NCBI GenBank assembly: GCA_019359035.1
Contig: JAHHIC010000109.1
Coordinates: 1 to 64,000 of the forward strand
DNA length: 64,000 nucleotides
Origin: Scytonematopsis contorta HA4267-MV1
Lineage (GTDB): Bacteria > Cyanobacteriota > Cyanobacteriia > Cyanobacteriales > Nostocaceae
Direction of reading: 5' to 3'
The position numbers were made by a program, and so were the translations under genes. The notes beneath the pieces are model-generated. The model was not told where the DNA came from, made no database searches, and saw only the letters and a list, made by a program, of their open reading frames with translations. Below, piece after piece: positions 38,046-45,629 of the stretch (the stretch's first letter is position 1; each line of letters starts with the position of its first letter).

Positions 38046-38089
38046 ATTTTCTCTATTGCCCGCGTCGCACGGGGAAGGGGTCGTAAGCA

Positions 38090-39517
38090 ATGTCTATCAC
38101 ATCTTTTTCTCCCACTTGTCCTGGCCTTTTTTACGGAACATCCGCAAGAGATGGAATATTATCCCGTATCCGTACCCCTGGAGGAATTATCACGACTCAG
38201 CAGTTCCGAGTTATTGCTGACTTAACCGATAAATACGGGGCACATTACGCAAAGATTACAAATCGCTCTAATCTACAAATTCGCGCTCTTAAAAGTTTAA
38301 TCGACAACGACGTTCTTCAGATATTACAGGAAATTGGCTTAGCCTCTACAAACAGTAAAGTTGACCACCTTCGCAACATCACGTGTAGTCCGACTGCGGG
38401 TATTGACACCAATCAACTAATTGATACTCGCTATTTAGTTAGGGAAGTCGATAATTATATTGTAAATCACCCAGAATTGTCAGAACTTTCCGCAAAGTTT
38501 AGTATTTCCTTTGACGGTGGTGAGGCTGTTTCTATTACTACCCGTCCTAGTGATGTCACTTTTGCTGCTGTCATAGTTGACAATAAAATTTATTTTCGTT
38601 TGATATTAAACGGCATATATGTAGGTATTTTAGTCAAGCCAGAGGAATGTGTTTCGGTAGTCGGAGCCTTGGCACAAGTATATTTAGCACAAACATATCT
38701 AAGTATAGCAACCTCATCTCAGGTTTCAGAAAAATTGCTTTCAGAAGATAATGCTGAGAATCGCAAACCACGTTTAAAACAAATTTTAAGCCAACTGGGG
38801 ATTGAAAAATTTCTTGAGAAAGTTGAACACCTTCTTCCCTTTAGCTTAATTAAGGAAACTCCAGAACTCAACTTACTCTCGTATTCCAATGAAAATAAAA
38901 CTGGAGAGGAACGCTTTGGTTATCAACATATCGGCATCCATCCCCAGCGCCAACAAGGGCTATCATATATAGGTGTTGTACTAACTTTGGGTCAGTTGGA
39001 AACTCGTCAGATAAGAGGTTTGGTAGATATTGCGGACACTTATGGTAACAGTACACTAAGGCTTACACCTTGGCAAAACTTATTAGTAACAGACCTACCA
39101 CATAAGCATATTTACGATGTAAAAAGAAAAATACAAGACCTAGGGTTACACTGGTCAGCAACTAATATTCGTAGTGCTTTAGTCTCCTGTACTGGAAACA
39201 CGGGATGCACTTCTTCCGCAACAGATACAAAAGGACATGCTTTAGCTTTAGCAGAATATCTGGATAAGCGTATCGCTCTTAAGCAACCAGTTAATATACA
39301 TTTTACAGGATGCCAGAAAACTTGTGCTCAGCATCATAAAAGTGATATCACCCTCCTTGGTTTAACAATTGAAAAAGATGGGGAGATGGTGGAAGGTTAC
39401 CGAGTTTATGTAGGAGAAGGCAATAGCGACGATAAATTTGGAAAAGAACTTCATCAATGGATACCTTTTGAGCAAATACCACAACTTATTGAAAAAATGT
39501 TGACTGTTGACTGTTGA
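38090..39517 (+). CDS. cobG: Precorrin-3B synthase (CobG)
   Basis: CobG is an Fe-S and non-heme monooxygenase of the aerobic cobalamin pathway that converts precorrin-3A to precorrin-3B. The 475-residue protein is of the nitrite/sulfite reductase type: CPGLFYGTSARDGILSRIR at the start, TNRSNLQIR, and in the C-terminal half the [4Fe-4S] ligands CTGNTGC (Cys367, Cys373) and CQKTC (Cys408, Cys412). It lies behind the B12 riboswitch and before cobH and cobI. The last residues LTVDC come from a TTGACTG repeat that runs over the stop codon. Confidence 0.92.
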   Translation: MSITSFSPTCPGLFYGTSARDGILSRIRTPGGIITTQQFRVIADLTDKYGAHYAKITNRSNLQIRALKSLIDNDVLQILQEIGLASTNSKVDHLRNITCSPTAGIDTNQLIDTRYLVREVDNYIVNHPELSELSAKFSISFDGGEAVSITTRPSDVTFAAVIVDNKIYFRLILNGIYVGILVKPEECVSVVGALAQVYLAQTYLSIATSSQVSEKLLSEDNAENRKPRLKQILSQLGIEKFLEKVEHLLPFSLIKETPELNLLSYSNENKTGEERFGYQHIGIHPQRQQGLSYIGVVLTLGQLETRQIRGLVDIADTYGNSTLRLTPWQNLLVTDLPHKHIYDVKRKIQDLGLHWSATNIRSALVSCTGNTGCTSSATDTKGHALALAEYLDKRIALKQPVNIHFTGCQKTCAQHHKSDITLLGLTIEKDGEMVEGYRVYVGEGNSDDKFGKELHQWIPFEQIPQLIEKMLTVDC

Positions 39518-39562
39518 CTGTTGATTGTTGAGTGTGGAGTGTTGAGTGTTGACTGTTGACTG
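39498..39562. repeat. TTGACTG heptamer array overlapping the cobG stop
   Basis: About nine degenerate TGTTGACT/GAGTGTT heptamers cover the end of cobG and its 3' flank. They are in inverse orientation to the GTCAACC array that follows 50 bp later. Confidence 0.9.
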
Positions 39563-39611
39563 GTAAATTACCAATGATGAATTATGAATAACGACTAATA
39601 ATGTTTTTTCT

Positions 39612-39708
39612 GTCAACCGTCAACCGTCAACCGTCAACCGTCAACCGTCAACCGTCAACCGTCAACCGTCAACCGTCAACCGTCAACCGTCAACCGTCAA
39701 CCGTCAAC
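39612..39708. repeat. GTCAACC heptamer array, 14 units
   Basis: Thirteen perfect 7-bp units and one partial unit end six bases before the cobH start codon. No other array in the window is as long and uniform. It can base-pair with the TTGACTG array at 39498-39562. Confidence 0.97.
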
Positions 39709-39714
39709 AAAAAA

Positions 39715-40344
39715 ATGAGTATTGACTATATTCGAGATGGAAAAGAAATCTACCGCAATTCTTTTGCTATCATCCGACGAGAAGCTAAATTATCTCTACT
39801 TCCTGCGGATTTAGCAAAAGTTGCCGTGCGTTTAATTCATGCTTGTGGGATGACCGATATTGTTTCTGATATCGCAGCGTCTTCGACTGCGGTTGCTTCA
39901 GGACGTAAAGCTCTAGAAACAGGAGCGACAATTTTGTGCGATTGTCGTATGGTGGCTGATGGTGTTACACGCAAAAGACTTTCTGCAAATAATGACGTAA
40001 TTTGTACCCTTAACAATCCTGAAGTACCAGAAATCGCTGAAAAGTTGGAAAATACTCGTTCTGCGGCTGCTCTGGAATTTTGGCGTCCGCATTTAGAGGG
40101 AGCAGTAGTCGCAATTGGTAATGCTCCTACTGCACTATTTCGGTTATTAGAAATGCTTGATGCTGGAGCACCAAAACCAGCTTTGATTCTTGGTTTTCCA
40201 GTAGGTTTTGTAGGTGCTGCTGAGTCTAAAGCGACACTAGCAGCAGATAGTAGAGGTGTGCCATTTATCACATTACATGGAAGACGTGGTGGAAGCGCAA
40301 TCGCTGCTGCTGCTGTTAATGCTTTAGCTATGGAAGAAGAGTAG
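39715..40344 (+). CDS. cobH: Precorrin-8X methylmutase (CobH/CbiC)
   Basis: CobH moves the C11 methyl to C12, forming hydrogenobyrinic acid in the aerobic path. The 209-residue protein starts MSIDYIRDGKEIYRNSFAI. It contains the family signatures RLIHACGM, CDCRMVADGV and ALILGFPVGFVGAAESK, with the catalytic His in the early RLIHACG motif. The longer frame starting at 39601 is only the heptamer array read as protein, so ATG at 39715 is the true start. The array occupies the place of a normal ribosome binding site. Confidence 0.93.
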   Translation: MSIDYIRDGKEIYRNSFAIIRREAKLSLLPADLAKVAVRLIHACGMTDIVSDIAASSTAVASGRKALETGATILCDCRMVADGVTRKRLSANNDVICTLNNPEVPEIAEKLENTRSAAALEFWRPHLEGAVVAIGNAPTALFRLLEMLDAGAPKPALILGFPVGFVGAAESKATLAADSRGVPFITLHGRRGGSAIAAAAVNALAMEEE

Positions 40345-40451
40345 CAATTAAAAATTAAAAGTTAAAAATAAGCGATTAATAATTAATTGGTAGATATTCT
40401 GAGGTAATCAGCTGATTGAGGCACAAGTAAAGTAAATGTGGAGTAGTTTAA

Positions 40452-41153
40452 ATGCCTAAAGGTCGTCTCTACGGGATAGGAGTCGGACCCGGTGACCCAG
40501 AACTGTTGACTTTAAAAGCGTTACGGTTATTGCAGTCGTGTCCGGTAGTTGTTTATCAATCAGCGGAAGATAAACCCAGTGTCGCGAGGGGTATTGTAGC
40601 TGGATATTTGCCGGGGAACCAAATCGAGTTTCCATATCACTTACCCCGTGCGATTGATGCAGTTGCAGCACAACCAATATATGACAAAATTGTTACCCCT
40701 ATTGCCGAGCATTTAGCTGCAGGAAGGGATGTAGTAGTATTGTGTGAGGGTGACCCTTTATTTTATGGGTCGTTCATGTACGTTTTTACACGTCTATCTG
40801 ACGAATTTGAAACAGAAGTTGTACCAGGAATTTCCTCACCAATGGGTTGTGCTTCGGCATTGGGAGTTCCCATCAGTTACCGAAATGATATCTTTAGTGT
40901 ACTACCTGCGCCTTTGCCAGTAGAAGTATTAGAAGCACAACTCTTAAATGCCGATGCAGTAGCAATTATTAAGCTGCGACGACATTTTGCCAAAGTTCGT
41001 GACGTGTTGCAAAAATTAGGTATGTCATCACGAGCGCAGTATATAGAAAGGGGAACAATGGAAAATCAAAAAATTATTCCCTTACACGAGGTTGACCCCG
41101 CACAAGTTCCTTATTTTTCCATGATTTTAGTGCCAAGTAAAAGCCGATTATAA
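40452..41153 (+). CDS. cobI: Precorrin-2 C(20)-methyltransferase (CobI/CbiL)
   Basis: This 233-residue enzyme methylates C20 of precorrin-2 with SAM. The tetrapyrrole methylase motifs are GRLYGIGVGPGDPELLT at the start, VVVLCEGDPLFYGS (near 97) and VPGISSPMGCASALGVP (near 124). It is third in the riboswitch-led cob cluster, 107 bp after cobH. Together the three genes cover C20 methylation, ring-contraction preparation and the C11-C12 methyl shift; the rest of the pathway must lie elsewhere. Confidence 0.93.
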   Translation: MPKGRLYGIGVGPGDPELLTLKALRLLQSCPVVVYQSAEDKPSVARGIVAGYLPGNQIEFPYHLPRAIDAVAAQPIYDKIVTPIAEHLAAGRDVVVLCEGDPLFYGSFMYVFTRLSDEFETEVVPGISSPMGCASALGVPISYRNDIFSVLPAPLPVEVLEAQLLNADAVAIIKLRRHFAKVRDVLQKLGMSSRAQYIERGTMENQKIIPLHEVDPAQVPYFSMILVPSKSRL

Positions 41154-41493
41154 AATTAAAAAATACGGCATTATATATCGTTTGATGCATTCACAAAAAT
41201 TACTAAAATTATCTACAAAATGTAGAGGCTAAACATCTTTAGTCTCTACATTGTAGGGTACATAAATTGAGCATTATCGTGTCAATTATATTATTAAGTA
41301 TAATTACTTATGGTAACCGATTGATAATATTAATAGGAAATTATAACTATTTATAGTCTAAAAAATCATATTAGCCCTGTTAAGCTGATACCATTATCAT
41401 TTTCAATTGCTTAGGCGAAAATAACGAGGCTATGCAAATAAAACCAATTTGCTTTATTAGTGTGTGACATCAAGCATCTATCAGGAGATTTTT
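41154..41493. other. Spacer between cobI and the NrtA-like gene
   Basis: It holds one strong hairpin at 41219-41252: AATGTAGAGGCTAAA, loop CATC, TTTAGTCTCTACATT, with one mismatch or wobble over 15 pairs. No T-run follows. It may end cobI transcripts or be a further palindromic repeat. The remainder is AT-rich and presumably carries the promoter for the downstream gene. No NtcA-type GTAN8TAC box was found by eye. Confidence 0.6.
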
Positions 41494-42831
41494 ATGGCTG
41501 AGTTTTATAATCGCTTTTCTCGTCGTCAATTTTTGCTGAATGCTGGAGCAACTACTTTAGGAACTTTAGTATTGCACGGATGTACTGGTAATCCCCCTGG
41601 TGCTAATACTCCAAACAATGCCGCTCAAGCCAATGCAGCTTCCAGGACAGATTTAGAAACTTCAAGCGCAAATTTAGGATTCTTGCCCGTAGTTGACTGT
41701 GCTCCTCTTGTTATAGCCAAGGAAAAAGGATTTTTTGCTAAGCATGGAATGAATGTTAAAGTTGCTAAGCAAGCTTCCTGGGGAGCTTTACGAGATAATG
41801 TTGAAATAGGCTCTGCTGGTGGTGGAATTGATGGTGGACATTTCCAAAGCCCAATACCCGAACTAATTTCAGAAGGTAAAATTACTAAAGGTAATAGTAA
41901 AATTCCCATGTTCATTTTAGCGCGAATGAACACTCATGGTGTGGGGATTTCTGTTGCTAATAAGTATAAAGATATTGGAGTTAAAGCAGATAGTAAGTCT
42001 TTAAAAGAAGTCTTTGAAAAAGCTAAAAGTGTAGGCGAAAAAATTAAATGTTCTATCACTTTTCCAGGCAGTTCAATTGATTTATGGTTACGTTATTGGT
42101 TAGCTGCTGGAGGAATTAATGTAGAAACAGATGCTTCTATTTTGGTGATTCCACCCGCTCAAGTAGTAAGCAGTATGAAACAGGGTACGATGGATATTAT
42201 GTGTGCCACTGACCCTTGGAATGCGCGGATTGTTAGTCAACAAATAGGTTTTACATCAGTTACATCTGGGGAAATCTGGAAAAATCACCCAGAAAAAGTT
42301 TTTACCATGAGAGCTGATTGGGTGGACAAAAATCCCAAAGCCGCAAAAGCATTGCTTCAAGCAGTTATGGAAGCACAACAATGGTGCGACAAGGCAGAGA
42401 ATAAAGATGAATTGTGCAAAATTTTAGCTGATAAGAACTATGTAAATGCCCCTCTAGTTGATATTGAAGGTCGAATTAAAGGAAAGTTTGACTATGGTGA
42501 TGGTCGTGTTATCGAGAACCCAAGTTTAGCAGTTAAATTTTGGTCGAGCGATGGGGTTTCTATTTCTTACCCCTTTAAAAGCCATGATACTTGGTTCTTA
42601 ACTGAGAATATGCGCTGGGGCAAAATAGCAAAAGATACAGATATTAAAAAGATTGTTGATAAAGTCAACCGGGAAGATTTATGGAAAGAAGCAGCTAAAT
42701 CTTTGGGTGTAACTGATGCTGAAATCCCTAAAAGTACTTCTCGCGGTATTGAAACTTTTTTTGATGGTGTCAAATTTGACCCAGATAACCCCCAAGCTTA
42801 TCTACAAAGTCTGAAAATTAAACAGGTGTGA
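41494..42831 (+). CDS. NrtA/CmpA-family ABC transporter substrate-binding lipoprotein
   Basis: ATG at 41494 follows AGGAG by seven bases; the longer frame from 41464 is rejected. The 445-residue protein begins MAEFYNRFSRRQFLLNAGAT: a Tat-type SRRQFLL with a lipobox ending at Cys30 (LVLHGC), then a Pro/Asn-rich tether. The mature domain has LGFLPVVDCAPLVIAKEKG and GSAGGGIDGGHFQSPIPELI, typical of the nitrate (NrtA) and bicarbonate (CmpA) binding proteins. No permease or ATPase gene is adjacent, so it is an orphan receptor or works with a distant transporter. It is convergent with the methyltransferase gene, 9 bp apart. Confidence 0.85.
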   Translation: MAEFYNRFSRRQFLLNAGATTLGTLVLHGCTGNPPGANTPNNAAQANAASRTDLETSSANLGFLPVVDCAPLVIAKEKGFFAKHGMNVKVAKQASWGALRDNVEIGSAGGGIDGGHFQSPIPELISEGKITKGNSKIPMFILARMNTHGVGISVANKYKDIGVKADSKSLKEVFEKAKSVGEKIKCSITFPGSSIDLWLRYWLAAGGINVETDASILVIPPAQVVSSMKQGTMDIMCATDPWNARIVSQQIGFTSVTSGEIWKNHPEKVFTMRADWVDKNPKAAKALLQAVMEAQQWCDKAENKDELCKILADKNYVNAPLVDIEGRIKGKFDYGDGRVIENPSLAVKFWSSDGVSISYPFKSHDTWFLTENMRWGKIAKDTDIKKIVDKVNREDLWKEAAKSLGVTDAEIPKSTSRGIETFFDGVKFDPDNPQAYLQSLKIKQV

Positions 42832-42840
42832 AACTGTATG

Positions 42841-44322
42841 TTAAAATGCAAATCCGCAGCTAGCCCGAATATTTTTCGGATTTAAAAGCTCTAAACCAGC
42901 TTCCTTCGCTAGTCCAGTAAGGCTACCGTAACGAGTCAACCAATCACCATAGGCATAAATCAAAAGGCGATCGCACTGCTGTTGAAGTCGCTTTTTAAGG
43001 TTTGCGGCAGTTTCTGGTGATACCTCCAGTAATCTTCCTGGCATTAGTAAGGCTAAAGAGTAGCGACGATTTTGTGCCCAAAGTTCCTCTGAGGTAAATA
43101 TATCTCCAACCCAGAAGTTGTCAACAAATTGAGGCAAAAGCAGGGAAACGTTCTCCAAACGGCTTGCTTCCTGTTCAATACCATAAGGAATTATATTAAA
43201 ATTCTTTTCATAAATTTTTTTGAGCAAAGCACCATTACCACAACCTAAATCAATAACGTTACTGCTTGTATTTGGCAAAAAGGCAATTGCTTGTTCAACA
43301 ATCGGCTGATGAGCCTTATCCATCACCAAACGAGAACTAAATCCATTACTCGCTGCATACTTATCTGGATGTTCAGCTAACTGAGTAATAGGATTTTCAA
43401 TACCACGTTGAAAAGCAGAAGAACTAGTAAACAAAGGCTTACGGGGTACTTGATAAGGAAAATTTAATCCCCTAGCACCTTCGTCGGTCTCAGTTTTCCC
43501 TTGTCTTTGAACTGTATACTTATATGGTGTTGCATCTGTCATAGTTGATACCTTAAGTATCGAAGTTTTAATTTCCGCAATACCATGCAAGGCAGACCAC
43601 TCTACCGACCAATTAAGAATTTGTAACAACCAGTCCATTTCTTGCTCATAACCAGCAGACAAACCAACTTGCATCAGTTTTTCCCCGAAAGATTTGGTGT
43701 GTTGACAATCAAAGCTACAGGGTAAATGGGGAACCAAACGTATCCCCATCCAACGCCAAAGAATATTGTTATAGGGAGAACCTTTAACTTTAATTAATCT
43801 GGTGTCTTCCGCTATTTCTGTTGACTTGAGTGTATTACAAGCCATTTGCCAGGTTGTATCCACACAACTTTGTTCCACCCAAACCTGTTGAAAAAATTCT
43901 CGACAACAATCTGGAAACCCCAAGAGTTTTCCAATTAAAAGGTTATCACCGGTGTTAAATGCTTGTTTGAATTGCCACACACTCTCAGGTTTGCCAATGA
44001 CCGTGCGGAACACAAAAGGTTTACCTGGTTCAATAGGCAAACTTGTACTGGAATAGGAATATTGAGAAATCCCACACATTTCTAGCGGTAGAGCGCATAA
44101 CCCGTATTCTGCAAACTTTCCAGCTTTTGCCACCAAATCTTCAGGTGTTAAGGAATTCAAACAACACTCACGCACACCCGCAATTACAGAACGCCATTCG
44201 ATTTCTAACCAAGCATTTGTAATTTGTGCTAAACGGGGTTCCCAAATACTCTTAGCTGAGTCGCTGACCCAACAGACTCGCGTAAAGTCTGGAAGTTGGA
44301 AATTAAGTCTTTGTCTTTCCAT
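42841..44322 (-). CDS. Cys-motif protein fused to a SAM methyltransferase, coupled to the radical SAM gene
   Basis: A frame open to 44361 exists, but ATG at 44322 overlaps the radical SAM stop by one base (TAATG), so it is the likely start (493 residues). The N-terminal half has KLLGFPDCCREFF (Cys pair near 138) and LPCSFDCQHT (near 200), which resembles DUF483-type Cys motifs and probably binds a metal. The C-terminal half has VIDLGCGNGALL (near 355), a class I methyltransferase motif I, then YGIEQEASR and LLMPGRLLEV. The domain pair and the coupling suggest it modifies the same substrate as the radical SAM enzyme. The actual reaction is unknown. Confidence 0.7.
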   Translation of the reverse strand: MERQRLNFQLPDFTRVCWVSDSAKSIWEPRLAQITNAWLEIEWRSVIAGVRECCLNSLTPEDLVAKAGKFAEYGLCALPLEMCGISQYSYSSTSLPIEPGKPFVFRTVIGKPESVWQFKQAFNTGDNLLIGKLLGFPDCCREFFQQVWVEQSCVDTTWQMACNTLKSTEIAEDTRLIKVKGSPYNNILWRWMGIRLVPHLPCSFDCQHTKSFGEKLMQVGLSAGYEQEMDWLLQILNWSVEWSALHGIAEIKTSILKVSTMTDATPYKYTVQRQGKTETDEGARGLNFPYQVPRKPLFTSSSAFQRGIENPITQLAEHPDKYAASNGFSSRLVMDKAHQPIVEQAIAFLPNTSSNVIDLGCGNGALLKKIYEKNFNIIPYGIEQEASRLENVSLLLPQFVDNFWVGDIFTSEELWAQNRRYSLALLMPGRLLEVSPETAANLKKRLQQQCDRLLIYAYGDWLTRYGSLTGLAKEAGLELLNPKNIRASCGFAF

Positions 44323-45503
44323 TAATTTTGTGATGCTTTGATTGTTTTTTCTTTTAGCCAATGGTATGCAGAATATAGATTAGTATTTTTACCCCCTGCC
44401 CAAGTTTCGATAAATACTTGTTCTAGCTGCTGGCGGTTAGAGCTAATAGAAATGGGAATTTCTCCCTCATCAATCAATTTAGCTTCTATGTAAGAGAACA
44501 AACGTTTCCATTCTTGACAATGTTCCGTACGATTTCGCCAATCACCATCAATTGACGTTCCAGGACACTGTCCTTTACAGGCTAAAAAGAAGCGGCAATT
44601 TTTACATCCTCCATATTCTTGAGGTGTGTAATAGAGTGCCAAATAGCGCTCGAAACCTGGTTGATTCGCCTTGATAAAATCAATACCATCCTTATTAGTA
44701 CGACCACAATTACTACTTTGCCCGTTACCCTCAATTCCTCGTACAGCAGAAGTCGTGTAGGGGTCACAAGCATTCCAAATACAAGTGCTATTATTATCTT
44801 CAACCAACAGTAAATTCCGCATATCAGCAAATACATCAAACTTGAGAGTTGTTAGTTCTTCCTCTAACTTGGCAAAACCAAGAAACGCAGTAAAATTTTC
44901 TTCTGGGGTCAGTACATACTTTTGTTGAATAGCTTCGTTTTCCACTTCTAAAATGTGCAACCTAGCCGAGGTAATGCCAATACTTTCCAGATAGCGAAAC
45001 CACTCATACATTATGGGTAACTTATCCGCTGTAGCATTAGCGCGGTGCAAAGTGATAATTAAACTAGGAGGAATACCTTCTTGGCAAAGACGCTCAATAG
45101 CTTTTTCTGTTGATGCTGTTGCAGCACGAGTGCGTTCAATAGTTCCCACCCAACGGACATCATTGAGTTCTCCTGGTCCATCAATAGAAATTCCCACATG
45201 CACTTTGTACTGTTTGAACATGCGGATGTGATTCTCGTTAATTAAGACACCATTAGTTTGAACACCATTAGAGCCGTATTTTTGTAAACCCCAACTCCAA
45301 AGCTTCTCTAAATCAGCTTCCGGAACTAGGAGAGCTTCCCCACCAAATAAAGTAAAACTTTCCCCTTCTTTTTCTACAGCGGCTTTAATTTTTTCTAAAT
45401 CATAACCTTGTGCAATATTACCTGCATCCCTTTGTGGGTTTTGGTAGCAATATTGGCACTGGATATTACATTTAACTCCTAAAGGACGAACTTCTATACT
45501 CAT
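44322..45503 (-). CDS. Radical SAM/SPASM-type peptide-modifying enzyme
   Basis: The 393-residue protein starts MSIEVRPLGVKCNIQCQYCY. The CX3CX2C cluster ligands are Cys12, Cys16 and Cys19, and FGGE (54-56) follows. The C-terminal SPASM-like auxiliary cluster region has Cys residues in GGCKNCRFFLACKGQC (near 300) and HCQEW. Such enzymes mature RiPP peptides or anaerobic sulfatases; no sulfatase is nearby. It is divergent from the HxD-repeat protein (126 bp) and translationally coupled to the methyltransferase. There is no PqqD-like recognition domain in the chain. Role in crosslinking the HxD tail is inference from context. Confidence 0.82.
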   Translation of the reverse strand: MSIEVRPLGVKCNIQCQYCYQNPQRDAGNIAQGYDLEKIKAAVEKEGESFTLFGGEALLVPEADLEKLWSWGLQKYGSNGVQTNGVLINENHIRMFKQYKVHVGISIDGPGELNDVRWVGTIERTRAATASTEKAIERLCQEGIPPSLIITLHRANATADKLPIMYEWFRYLESIGITSARLHILEVENEAIQQKYVLTPEENFTAFLGFAKLEEELTTLKFDVFADMRNLLLVEDNNSTCIWNACDPYTTSAVRGIEGNGQSSNCGRTNKDGIDFIKANQPGFERYLALYYTPQEYGGCKNCRFFLACKGQCPGTSIDGDWRNRTEHCQEWKRLFSYIEAKLIDEGEIPISISSNRQQLEQVFIETWAGGKNTNLYSAYHWLKEKTIKASQN

Positions 45504-45629
45504 AGAATTTGGTTTTTGTTAATATTATAATTTTTTGGTAAAATATTATCAGCCTTTGCGTATATAAATAATATTTCATCTTCCAAAAGTGATAGGTTAC
45601 AAAGTTTTTTAGTGTAGGAAGATTAATTC
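45504..45629. promoter_or_regulatory. Divergent promoter region of the radical SAM and HxD-repeat genes
   Basis: 126 bp, strongly AT-rich. TATATAAATAATATTT at about 45559-45574 could serve as a -10 region in either direction. AGGAAG, nine bases before the ATG at 45630, is the ribosome binding site of the plus-strand gene. A shared regulatory region supports co-regulation. Confidence 0.5.

Noticed and set aside
39601-39714. N-terminal extension of cobH reading STVNRQP repeats
   Set aside because: It is only the GTCAACC heptamer array read as protein. The conserved CobH start MSIDYIRDG lies at 39715.
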